DNA from: Hydractinia symbiolongicarpus | Taxonomy: Eukaryota; Cnidaria; Hydrozoa; Anthoathecata; Hydractiniidae | DNA length: 60,000 bases | NCBI RefSeq assembly: GCF_029227915.1 | Contig: NC_079883.1 | Span: forward strand, 23,128,001-23,188,000 | Direction: 5' to 3' | In this document: positions 48,636 to 60,000 of the stretch, piece after piece | Numbering within the stretch: the first letter of the stretch is position 1 | Layout: every line of letters begins with the position of its first letter | The notes under the pieces: generated by a model | Database searches by the model: none | What the model was told of the DNA's origin: nothing | What the model saw: only the letters and a program-made list of their open reading frames with translations | Translations under genes and position numbers: made by a program

Positions 48636-50107
48636 GTGGTTGTCCCCCAAAACCGCCCGCACTTTCCCGAACTCGCCCAGAACATTCCCGAAATGCAATT
48701 CCTTGTAACGGACGATAATTGGGAAGAAGGCGCTTGAAGAGAAAGGAGTTAATAAAGTTTATATATAAGTTATTTATAAAGTAAACTAAAAACCATCAAA
48801 AACAATTCTTTTTAGAACTTCGCTACCACACGGTAAGTTTATTTTAATTCTTATAGTGTTTTTAATCATATTAGTGTCTGTTTTTTTTTGTTTTTTTTGT
48901 TTTTTTTTGTTTTTTTCGGGCCTATGCGGGTTTCTTCAGGCGAATACTTGAATCTTTTTCAAAACACCGAACTCGCCCGAAAACGCCCGCACTTTGCGGC
49001 TTATCTGCACCCTTGTGGCAGTCAGGCGTATTTTTTCCCGAGATTTTCAGATCAGAGCAAGCAAATTCATTCCCAGGGCCAAGACAGTATAGCGCCACTC
49101 GATATCAATTGTAGACCTTTTTTCGCCACCCTTTTTCCGACTTACCGACTCGGGTTTTTATTACCAAAAGTGAGTCGGTCGGAGGACGCGAGCACAACAT
49201 ATTTTTGATGACGGCCTAACTAACCGTTCCAGTATCAGGCCATTGGCAGTGTCTTAAAAGCAGCCAGTTTGCTGTGTATGGTTAGAAATAAAGAGGAATA
49301 AATAAGTATCACGAAACCTACGTTACAACGGAGAAAATATCTAGTGAAAAACTCAAACAAACATTGCATGCATCTCATCCACATCAGCTGCCTTGCGTTG
49401 CGTCAGGTCTGTTTTGTTTTCAGGACTCGGTGCCGGAGTTTCGGAGCTGACGTAATTTGCCGAACAGCTATTAGCAAGAGATTCAAATCACTTAGAGTAA
49501 AATGTAAACAAAACAAATGTTGCGATTTCTCCTGGATTTTTGGTTGCGGACATCGTTTTCTATATTTATATTCTATATTCATTTTCTGTACTTATAAATT
49601 AATAATTAAACCATAATTGGTTTTATCGTTATGGCATAATAAAAAGAAAATGGCGTGTGTGATAAGTTGTACTATACGTGACTCTAGTTGGCTAATGTTT
49701 CTTTTCAGCTTGCTAGCTGGCTATTTTAAACAGATTTAGCAGCACGAATACAATATACTCTCGTTAAGTGGAGATCTTTAGAGGGATTCGTAAATTCATA
49801 ATCAAAATATGGTGTTAAGTAATTGTGTTTAATTTTTCTCGTTCTATATCTTATCAAACCAGAAGAATAGAGACGCAAGAGTTATATGAAAAATCTGAAA
49901 AGAACTTGAGAACAGTTTGATTTGTTTACCAAAATTCTCTTTCGCATTATTGCAATATACTCCATCTTTGAAAAATATGAAGGCATTTTATTAAATGTCC
50001 CACTTAAGCAAAGTTTTTGCTCCAAGGGATGGAGAAAAAATGTACTACTTAGCAGGAATTCTACTTATCTGGGGATCTACGACTTAACAAAAGTATATTG
50101 TACTAGC
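48636..50107. other. Repeat-rich, no gene recognised
   Basis: It contains two related GC-rich stretches with CGCCCGCACTTT and CCGAACTCGCCC words (48650-48690 and 48967-49000), a T-rich run (48880-48917), and AT-rich filler. Short frames lack motifs. Confidence 0.45.
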
Positions 50108-50109
50108 TA

Positions 50110-51770
50110 TAGCACAGTCCAGATGTAAGCGTACGTGTATGCTTAAGTTTCACACCTTTTTCTCGGAGGCGGTAGTTGTTTGTCTTTTGTTCTTATTAAT
50201 TATCTTGCAAGTCTTGTAAGTCATTAACTTGCGCGTAATAAAAAAAGATTCTTGAAGAAAAAGTAGCTTATTAATAACTGCGCGTAACTATTGTTAAATA
50301 GTGTTAACATAACTATTCCAAATAGCATAATTGCAAATGTTATCAACTTAATTAGTTTTATTAAATAAAAGTTTTGCATGAAAACTAAATAAACTAGCCA
50401 GAAGGCATTGTTGGTTGTGCATGTTAAATAAAGCTTTTAGGCGATAGAAATAATTATATTTTAACAAAGATGAAAACTTTAATTTTGATAGAAAAGCATT
50501 TTCAGATCGCATTTTAAAAGTTTAAAAACGAAAAACGGTGATAGAAATAGTTTTTAAGATCGCGTTTTAAAAATTTAAAAATGAAAAAATGGCGATAGAA
50601 ATGGTTTTTTAGATCGCGTTTTAAAAGTTTAAAAACGAAAAACGGCGATAGAAATGGTATTTTAGATCACGTTTTAAAAATTTAAAAAAGGAAAAACGCC
50701 GATAGAAATGGTTTTTTAGATTGCATTTTAAAAACGAAAAACGCCGATAGAAATGGTTTTTTAGATCGCATTTTAAAAGTTAACAACAAAGAGCGGCGAT
50801 AGAAATGATTTTTTTGAAAGCTTAAGAACGAAGAACGGTGATAGGAAAGCTTCGTTAGATAGTGTTTTAAGTATTTAAATGTTATCGACTCTAACTAATG
50901 TGACACAGCGAGCCATTGTTTGACAGTTTTATTAAATAAAAGATCTGTACGAAAACTAAATAGACAGCGAGAAGCATTGTTTGTTGGAAGCATTGTTTAA
51001 ATCTTTTAAGAAATTGAAATAATTATGTTATAAAATTCAAATAATGTTAAAACATTGATTTGTACTAACTCTTGTTCCAAGATTTATTTTTTAGAAAAAA
51101 CACTTGTTTTTTAACTTTGTATCTTTTTATTGTCACCAGAACAAAATGTTTCCACAACGAGCGTTTTCACCTTTTATGTGCGTTGATAGTTATATTTTTA
51201 GACTCTTTCTACTGTATTAAAATCTAAACATAATGTTCTCAAAATGAGTGTTTTGTTCTTTCCAGAATGTCAAAAGTTATATTTTTAGATTTTTTCTTTC
51301 CTCGGTGTTAAAATTTAATTTGTTTTCGAAATCTTATCTCGAATGCAGGGTTTTTTGGTTTGCGTTATTAAACGTTGCTTTTTATAAAAAGAACTTTTTT
51401 CTTTTCGACGATAAAGAAATATTACTAAAAGTTTTAAAAGTAGCACTATTTTTTTTTAAATATTTAGATCATTGGATTTGTTGTTTTTTAAAGGAGCTTG
51501 TGTTTTTTGAATATATTGAGATTAAAATCGCGTTACTATAATTAGTTTTGTTGTTAAAAAAAATAAAAATTCAATGGCCTTCGCGTTAAATTTTTTCTTG
51601 CGCAGAGTATTGTTTATAAACAATGTTTCTTGCTATGTTTTTGTTTTTAACACGAAGCAATTATTTTCGCGCAATTTGAAAGGAACTTGCTATCCTATTG
51701 TTTTTTTTGAATGAAAGCAATTATTTTTGCAAGTTGAGCGTACGCGTACGCTTACATCTGGACTGTACTG
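50110..51770. mobile_element. TA-flanked inverted-repeat DNA element, copy 2 (1661 bp)
   Basis: Same family as 35567-36620, with closely similar left and right thirds. TA flanks both ends (50108-50109 and 51771-51772), and the right end GGACTGTACTG is identical. It is 0.6 kb longer because of a minisatellite array (50489-50870) followed by a partial repeat of internal sequence. No transposase was seen. Confidence 0.8.
50489..50870. repeat. Minisatellite array inside TA element copy 2
   Basis: Seven units of about 50-60 bp with AGATCGCGTTTTAAAA and AACGGCGATAGAAATGG-like words. They are absent from copy 1 of the same element. Confidence 0.85.
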
Positions 51771-51772
51771 TA

Positions 51773-52784
51773 AACTTTGTTATCCTGTTGCATTCATAAT
51801 TGTTCCTCAGCATCCAACTTATGATGTGATGATTTCCCATAATTAGCTAAACTTTCAAGTTCTACATCTTATAAACCAGTTAGCTAGCTTGAATTTTCAA
51901 AAAATAGAAAAATTCATAACATCTCAGGCTCTTTCACATGAAATCACATTTTCCTGAGAGGTTAACTTTAGGATTATTTTTCTTAGAAGGGATTTTTTTT
52001 CAGAAAAGTGAATTTGCTATTTTTTTAATTAATCTTGGAATTGTTATGTATGATGAAGAATATGCTAAAACCATATAAATTTATGCTATATATTGTTTTA
52101 ATAGTGCTGAATGTTGCACTTTTCTTACTTAATCAGGTACCTTTTGTGATTGGAACATAAAGAAACAAAAACTGTATCTAACTTCATAGAAATTGAATTT
52201 ACAAAAGGACAAACAGCATGTTTTCCAAGTATAAAGAATTAGGATATTGAACTTCTCCAAACATTTTATTTTTGTAAAAGAGAAGGAAATGTGTGAATTG
52301 AGTATGTTAATTGTTTTGAAAGGTCTTAACATTCCTTTGTGCTAAGAACACATGCACCAAATTTGTGAAAATTTAATATATTGAACACTGTGGGTGTTTT
52401 GAAACAACGATAACAAGCAATAACAATAATTTTTTTCTCATAATATCATGGGAAAATAATTATTTCTGCATATGGTTAACTTCTTGAGAACTAATTTTTT
52501 TACTGAAACTTTCTTCTGGTTTAGCCACTAAAAACTCAACCGTGGAATTAAAAATGCGTATGTGGAAAAAAAATTATTCTTTTATAACTTTAACTTTGAA
52601 TTTGTTGTTTAGATATTTTATTAAAAAACTTTTTTGACTTCCAACATGGTTACTTGACTGATATTTATTGCTACATAGAATGACGCTGGGAGGTAATAAA
52701 GTTTCACTTTTCTTTCTTGTATATGGTGTGAAGGTTGTTGTAAATGCAAACATTGATTTAAATTTATATTTTCCCCTTTTTAAG
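51773..52784. other. Upstream of the kinase gene
   Basis: AT-rich DNA. A TTTTTAAG splice acceptor at 52783-52784 just before the start codon suggests a separate 5' UTR exon further upstream, which was not located. Confidence 0.45.
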
Positions 52785-52799
52785 GCCAGTGTGGTTGAC

Positions 52800-55700
52800 A
52801 TGAATAGTCCTCGTGACACCTTCTTATCCGACAATGAGCACATGCCACATACTAGTTCTGTTGATTTACAAAATGCTGACACCTCTGCACATTCAGATTT
52901 TAATTCTAATGATCTCAAACTAATCGATCACAGCACACCTACACCGCTAGAAGATGATGAAGTTTTTCAGGTTATTAAAATTGCAGACAAACCAGATGAA
53001 AATGAGAACATCGAAGTTGAACACTTTACAGGAAAAACAGTTGATTCTCGTCTTGTGATTGTCTCATGGAAAATTCGCCAGTTCTCATTGTTAAATAGAG
53101 CTTTAAAGCCTGGTGTGATTATTTTCCAATACAAAGCTGATGCGAGTCTACAGTCTATATTGACAGATGTCAAAGAGTTGCTAAAGGGAGAGAAATGTGT
53201 TAGCTTAGCATTTATATGTCATGGAAATCCAGGCAGTTTAACTATCTGCAAAGAGCAGGTATTTAATTGTGTTATTGCTACATTTGTTCTTCATTTGCAT
53301 TCTGTGGTTTACCTGCATTTTAAATTTGAACAGCTATGTGTATATATATATGATTTTTACACAATGATACAATGCTGCAACCATGTTTGATTGGATTTTC
53401 ATAGTTTGTTTATCTGACATTCAGTGTGAAGCACTTCAATATTAAGGCCTTATACAGTCATATTTTAAACCTATTAAGCAGTGAGTAAATTATGGGTAAA
53501 TAAGTGGGTAAATTATAAAAAAATGAGTGGGTAAATTATAAAAAAAGCAGGGTGGCAATCTGAAAAACCTAGAAAAGTTGGTTTTTCCAAAATTGGATCA
53601 AGAAACTAAGCTAGATTCAGAGAAAAGTAGGGGAATTCTGCCATGTAACACTTCAGCTGACAACATTTTAAGTCATTTCAAACATTACTGCGGTATACTG
53701 AAAACACTTCGTAAAATTTCCAGTTTATATATATATATATATATGATGATGTCTATCTATTCTGAAAAAGCCGGGGTAGGTCAGTGAGTAAAATTTAATG
53801 ACCTTATATAGACCTGTCATATGGCAAAAACTGTGCATTCCTTCACCGTATATTTACATAGTATATTAGAATGACTGCTAAGTTTCAAGTTTATATTACT
53901 GATACATTTTGAGGGGGAATAATGAATTATTTATATTTCATTCCATCTGACAAGTCTTATAACAGCTAATGTTGTGCAAATCCAGTAAACAGTCAGACTT
54001 TTATCAAACTTAAAACCCTGTTTTTTATTGTAAATTCAGTATTCCAACTTTTCAGTTATTATTCTAGATCCTGTCATACCACAATATTGATGATACTACA
54101 ATAAAAGATTTCTTTAATAATCTCATCAGTACCGTGATTGAACGTTCAAATCCTAATGCTCACTTAGATCTCTTGTCCACCTCACTTGTTTTGTCAGGAG
54201 ATGGGCAGTTTGTAGTACAAGCATTGCAGGATTACATTCAGGTAGTAAAATTCGCTCTGTTGGTTATATACATATCCTTTTGTTTCAGGACTTTTTTTGT
54301 CATGATGGCGAACATACTCATAACCTACTTCTATATTTGGCACAAAAGTCTCAATTGAATTTATATTCTTATGTATTGCCATGACAATAAAATTATATAG
54401 TTGAAGTTTAAAGTGGTATGCAAGGCATGAAAGTGTTTGTCAATTAGCTCTCAAACAGTGTAATTGTTTTTTGCGCTAGGATGAGTGGTTATTTTGAGGA
54501 TTTTATTGTTACTTATGTTGATAATATTTAAAATCTTCCACCTTAGTAGAGGGCTAGTTGCTGCCTCATTAGGTCTAAGGAAATGTTTGTTTTCTTATTG
54601 GGAAGAGTTTTACACCCAACACAGCTAGAATTTTAAAAATCTATGTGACAGTTCTTAACAAATTATTTCATGACACATCAATTGTTTAAGTTGTTGAGTC
54701 TCCCTTACAAATTAAAAAACAATTAAGATTTTTGGTAAGGACATATTTAGAAAACGACTTTATGAAATTTTCGTTTGTTGGTTGACTACGTTATCCCTTC
54801 TGTCAATTTATTTATTTGAGGGTGCTAAAATAGGATATGAAAACAGTGTAATTATTCTGTTTTATTTTATGGTATTTCAGTTATTATAATTTTGCTTCTG
54901 TTTTAGATTCCTGTCATTGCAAGTAAAGATATCTTGGGTTCTGACATAAAAAGAAATGACATAAACTTGTAAGTTCTGATTTGTAAAATAGAAATATAAA
55001 AAGGTATACATTGACACTGCTGTACCCAAAAGCTAATGATTCCACTATACCGATTTATCTTTGAAGTTTGAGTTAAGTCTGTAGACTTCATTTAATAAAT
55101 TGATTTAGTTTTGTAAAGCTATCAAAGCAAAGTCCATGATGAAATATGTAATTTTAACATGCTTTTGGTTTTCAGGCATTTAGTAGCATTTTCATGTATA
55201 AATGTAGATTTTTGTGATAATAAACTGACATTGTTTATCTCCATTAATGGAATTTCTAGAAGTAATGTTGGAGAATTGTATTTTAATGCCAACCTTCTGA
55301 GAACTTGGTCTGGCTCAGGTAGTCAATCAATCAGTAACTATGAAAAAATTAGAACTATTGGCAGAGGTAATTTTGTTTTCTCTCTTTTATAACTACAAAT
55401 GTCAAGTATTTATTGAAATTTAATGAGTATATAAGCATTGAATTAATTTCTAAAATTTTAGAATAGACTTTAATTAGAGCAGGTCCTTGTGGTCTTTAAT
55501 TAGAATACGGAAAAGGGTGGGTGTTTAATAAATGTTTAAAACTTTATGAGGGGTGTGTTAGGCAAAGAGGGGTTTAAAGAGGATTTCTAAGTTATTAAAT
55601 TAATTTTTGACAAACAAACCTGTTTAAGAAACAAATATGTTTGAAACTAAAACCTATGCTTTTTATAAGATTGGTGAGTGTATCAAAATAAATTTATATG

Positions 55701-58700
55701 AATATGAACAAGCAACAATAATTCTTCTAATTCATTCCTTCTTTAAGCTTGTGCCATAAATGCTACCAAACCCCATTTTTTTTAATCAATAAGCTTCTAG
55801 CCATAAAAGTACCTGCTGTCTATTATTTCTTGAGCCATGTATCTTTTTATTTCAGGTGCATATGGTACGGCTGTGCTATACAGAAAAAAGGACGACGATT
55901 CTTTAGTTGTTTTGAAAGAGATAACAATAATTGATTTAAATGCCACTGAACGTCAAGCTGCAATGAATGAGGTTACTTATCATTCTCCTTATTTGTACTG
56001 TCATTAAGGTTTTTTTTTACATATAACATCTGTCAGGGTAGTTTTTACTGTCACATTTTGAGGAAGCATGTATTTATGGAAACAAATTGTTGGAACATTA
56101 TAACCTGTGGCCATAACAACACCCAACCAATCCTTTTCTTTTTTATTAAAGCTTAAATGCCATGCTAAATTTATTACGAAAAAAGGGTTACTGGTGACTT
56201 GCTACATGATACTGTATTATGTAATAAGATCTTTTAAGTCTAGCACATATGCTAAAGAAATGTGCATTAGAAGATACAGAAGTAAGTTTTTTGAATTCAC
56301 TGACCAATTTTATCTTGATAGACGTAAACCTTTAGCTTTATGTGTACTGCTTATGTGATGTTTTTGTACAATCTTTTAGGTAAAAGTTTTAAGTATGTTG
56401 AGTCATCCGAACATTGTAAGTTATTATGACAGTTTTGATGAAGACGGCATTCTATGGATTGAAATGGAATATGCTGATGGCGGGTATGTTGTATAAGCTG
56501 CTGCTGTTTTGAGAAAGTGTTTTTTTTTAAAAATAACTTTTTGTGTGATTACTTTAACCCTGTTCGATCCGGAGTTTTTCGAAGACATTATGACTGAGGG
56601 GGGGACTTTTTTTACACGAAAGCAGAAAAAAGTCAAATGGAAACATGCCTTCACTTTTTTTAGTACACTACACGAGTTTCTGGCAAAACAAGAAAGTGAC
56701 TTGGAAGAAAAAGAGATATTGATCATGTTCTCGCAGATGGTGTCTGCTCTGAAGTATTGCCATGACAACAACATACTACACAGGTACTTAGATGCTCCAT
56801 AACATTAATAATATGACATATTGACAACTAGTTAATCTTTTTCATTAAACTAATTTTTTTAGGGATTTGAAAACCCAGAACATATTTTTAACGCAAGAAG
56901 CGAAAGTAAAATTGGGAGATTTTGGCATTGCAAAAATAATGACAACTCATAATGCTGGTAATTTTACAGTTGTTGGCACACCATACTACATCTCTCCTGA
57001 AATGGTAAGAAAATGAAACGTTTTCCTGTGTGATACCTTTATGCACATTATGGTTGTTTGGGAAATGAATCACATTTAAGTTAGTGTCAGCACAAAGATG
57101 CTTTTGTTTGGGAAATGAATCACATTTAAGTTAGTGTCAGCACAAAGATGCTTTATTGAAAGTAGCCAGTAAAAACCAATGACACTTTTTCTTGGTAAAG
57201 GTTTCCATAATGCTTTTAATTGTAAACGCCTGGGTAAAATTCCTTTTTGCCATTTTTTACCTTTTAATAAGAAGTGATCACTAATGTGGAAAATTTTATT
57301 ATTGTTACTGCAATCCTGTCAAAGTTTTAATTTTTAAATGTGTGTGTATACAACGTTTGATGTATTTTACTGTTATTTTCTTTTAGTGTGAGGGAAAGCC
57401 TTATGATAGCAAAAGCGATATTTGGGCTTTAGGCTGTATATTATACGAAATGGCAAACTTGACAAGAACATTCGATGGAACCAACTTGCCAGCCCTGATT
57501 ACTAAAATTGTGAAGGTGCTACATTTGTCATAATAACAGTCACAGTCTGTGTAGCGAGAAGTTAACAATTACTGTGCTGTTTGTTCGTTTAGGGTACTTT
57601 TGCACCTATCAAAGAAACTTATACCCCAGAATTTCGCCTTTTGGTAAGACTGCTTTATCTACAAAAAATTCCCTATTTTTTAGAAAATCTTTAATTTCCT
57701 TCACTTTTTGTAGGTTCGAGATTTGCTTCAGAAAGATCCAACAGCAAGACCTAATACTGAAGAAATCTTGTTTAACAGACTTGCCGAGGTAACTGTCATA
57801 TTTGTAATCAACAAAACTGTGTTGAGGAGACAATTTTGGTCTACTAAAGTTTAAAAAAATTAACACCGTGTTTTTTTAAAGACAGTCCAGCACCAAATAA
57901 AAGCTTTTCTGGAATTTCTCTTCTACAAAGAAGTAAAATTATCTCTACTTATTTTGATAAGCAGCCAAAAAATATGTGTATACATCAATATAGTAATTTC
58001 AAATATTTTAAGAATTATACATTTATTAACTCTTACAGCATGAAATTAATCGCATATTCATATTTATTTTGTAGTTATTGCAACGTTATGATGACTGTGA
58101 TGAGAAGTCAGACAGTCAACCGCCAGTAAACTATGGCAGAACAAGGTACTAGTTTCTGTGGTGGACATATTTTCTCGAAAACATCATATTCTGTATCATT
58201 TGTCTATTTATTGTTGTAGATCCTTGCTTTATTATTGTGATGTTAGTGCTATGCAGTTGTACCCAATTTTTGATTTACCAGTCAAAATACAAATTGCAGA
58301 GGTTAGCTGTATATATTTTTTCATGTTTGATGCCATTTGTTACACTACACTACACCTCAATTGTTGAAAAAGCATTAAAATTCTGGATTTTGCTTGTTTT
58401 AGGTTTCAATTGGCTTAGGACATATTGTTGGAGTTAGCATTGAACGTGGTATATACACCTGGGGAGATAACAGTTATGGCCAACTAGGCCATGGTGATCT
58501 TGAACCAAGAGAAAATGCTACTGAGGTGGTTTTACTCAGAGGAAAATCTGTTGTTAGGTTTGTCACATGACTCGGTCTATTTTGTTCCTTTTCGTCATGT
58601 TATATCGATCTGTTTTAAAAAACTTTTCTACCAGGTCTTTTTTTTACATAAAGGTTTTCATATGACTCGGTTTAGATACATTTGTTCTTCTTCTTAAACA

Positions 58701-58998
58701 TCATACCAATATCATGTTTTTGATATTATTTCAGGTCGTCCTGTGGAGATTACTTCTCTACATTTTTGAGTGATAATGGACTAGTGTTAACATGTGGTCA
58801 GGGTGAATATGGATGTTTGGGACATGGAGATTGGAACACACTTACTCGACCAAAACTTGTTGACGAGTTACTTACCCTCGATATTGTGTCATTGACCACT
58901 GGTTCATACCATCTTGCAGTTACTACAGCTGAGGGTGAAGTGTACACATGGGGTTGTGGTGAAGATGGACGACTGGGACATGGGAATGAAGAGAACTA
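52800..58998 (+). CDS. DUF4347-like / NEK8-9-type kinase / RCC1 fusion protein, 15 exons, 3' end outside window
   Basis: Exons: 52800-53258, 54068-54241, 54907-54968, 55176-55366, 55856-55971, 56380-56483, 56664-56783, 56863-57004, 57387-57515, 57593-57643, 57714-57788, 58075-58145, 58220-58301, 58403-58557, 58735-58998. Phases agree throughout; 731 codons so far. Residues about 85-225 resemble DUF4347, a CHAT-like domain (LAFICHGNPGSL with His141, HLDLLSTSLVLSGDGQFVVQ, IPVIASKDILGSD). A NIMA-related kinase follows (286-541): loop GRGAYG, Lys316, HRDLKTQN with Asp410, DFG at 428, GTPYYISPE; it looks active. From about 595 come RCC1 repeats (YTWGDNSYGQLGHGD, CGQGEYGCLGHGD, YTWGCGEDGRLGHG). The last donor (TA|GTATGT) leads beyond the window. 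NEK8/NEK9 relatives act at cilia or in mitosis. The N-terminal domain is the unusual part. Confidence 0.88.
57056..57155. repeat. Exact 50 bp tandem duplication in kinase intron
   Basis: Two adjacent 50 bp units starting GTTTGGGAAATGAATCACAT differ only at the last base. They lie in intron 8 of the kinase gene, clear of its splice sites. This may be a recent duplication or an assembly artefact. Confidence 0.95.
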
Positions 58999-60000
58999 GT
59001 ATGTGTTGTTATGAAATGCTCAAAATTAGTTAAACTATATAAATAAACGAGAATAACCCAGACCTTCGTGAATTGAGTGCTTTGTGAGGAGCGTGCACGC
59101 AATATGTATGTGGCAATTAGTAACATACACAAGATAACGTGCACAACCTCGAATATTGAAAATTTTGATAATTATAAATTTAATCCATGGCACCGATGAT
59201 AAAACTATTTTGTTATAACAATTTCGACATACCATCATTTAATGTCAAATATATGGCGTCAACAGCTTCTGCCTAGAAAGCACTTCTTTTCTTTTGCTTA
59301 TTTTGCAAATAATAACATTTATATAATAAAGCAAAATTTAAGTTATGTAAGAAATTTTTAAAAATGAAGTAAGGTTAAAATCATTCGTTGTAAGCATGAA
59401 TGACCTGCGAAAGTTAAAAAAAAATTATGTGCCTCATTTGCGTGTTCTAGTGCATTAATATGAGGCACGCGAATTCTTGTGTGCTTAAAATCTTAATTCA
59501 CAAAGTCCTATAACCTGCCGCACCATGTAAAATTGAATTATGTGCAAGGTAATATGAATTGTTTTGGATATAATTTGTTTTGGATGTTTTTTTTTCCATG
59601 TATCTGCACTCCTTTATATTTATGAACAATATGATTTAGTTTGAACCTTTGACATATAATTTTTTCCAAATGAAATGCAAAGAAAAAATTGATTTCTTTA
59701 GTTTATAATTTGTTAAGATAATTTGCAAAATTTGTAAAGGACAAAAAATCTGGCAATGCTAAAAAAATGACCATTATCTTTAATAGGCATAGATTGTTAT
59801 TTTCAAGTGCTGACACAACAAAAAGTGTTTTTCTTTGATTCTTAAAAAAATATTCATGCTAAACACACATTCATGACTTTTTTTTACTACCAGTGCTTTT
59901 AAGTTTAAAATGTCTCAATGTCTCAATCAATATTTGTGTCAAAAAATCTTAGCCTAATTCGTATCTGCTTTTAATTTTATTTTGTGTTTTTATGTTTAGT
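58999..60000. other. Intron of the kinase gene to the window edge
   Basis: It begins with the donor GTATGT and is AT-rich, with no further RCC1 exon recognised. The next exon must lie beyond 60000. Confidence 0.6.

Noticed and set aside
1-60000. tRNA, rRNA or CRISPR features
   Set aside because: No convincing cloverleaf boxes, rRNA sequence or spaced direct repeats were seen by eye; a tRNAscan/Infernal run would be decisive.

Overview
The window is AT-rich, intron-rich animal nuclear DNA loaded with mobile-element debris. The genes have many short exons with GT-AG introns and conserved animal products. The repeats (a DIRS-type element, a degraded LINE, Helitron-like ends, many TA-flanked inverted-repeat elements, a P2X7-like cysteine-rich transposon remnant) suggest an early-branching metazoan, most likely a cnidarian and perhaps a hydrozoan. 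The phylum is an inference; no species marker was seen.

Layout. (1) 521-11621, minus: a secreted modular protein (signal peptide, PAN/Apple-like region, Gly/Ser linker, LamG-like domain, EGF-like module, second LamG-like domain) in seven exons whose phases all join. (2) 13927-16774, minus: the first six exons of a TATDN3-like TatD hydrolase; its C-terminal half was not found before the next gene. (3) 18315-18551, minus: intronless COA6. (4) 19392-23183, minus: MRPL48 (mL48), six exons. (5) 25340-29450, minus: BTBD9, seven exons, complete. (6) 29.5-52.7 kb: a repeat-rich block holding Helitron-like elements, two copies of a TA-flanked element, a minisatellite present at three places, a dead LINE split by other DNA, and a nearly complete DIRS retrotransposon (43757-48635) whose inverted repeats and circle-junction copy can be read directly. 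(7) 52800 to the right edge, plus: a NEK8/NEK9-like kinase with RCC1 repeats and an unexpected N-terminal DUF4347-like (CHAT/caspase-fold-like) domain. The gene runs off the window.

Five consecutive genes from 0.5 to 29.5 kb lie on the minus strand. COA6 and MRPL48 both act in mitochondria, but the 0.8 kb gap and separate introns argue for ordinary neighbours rather than an operon.

The strongest candidate for something undescribed is the DUF4347-like/NEK/RCC1 fusion. All coordinates were worked out by hand. Exon borders rest on splice sites, phase agreement and family resemblance. No RNA or database evidence was available.
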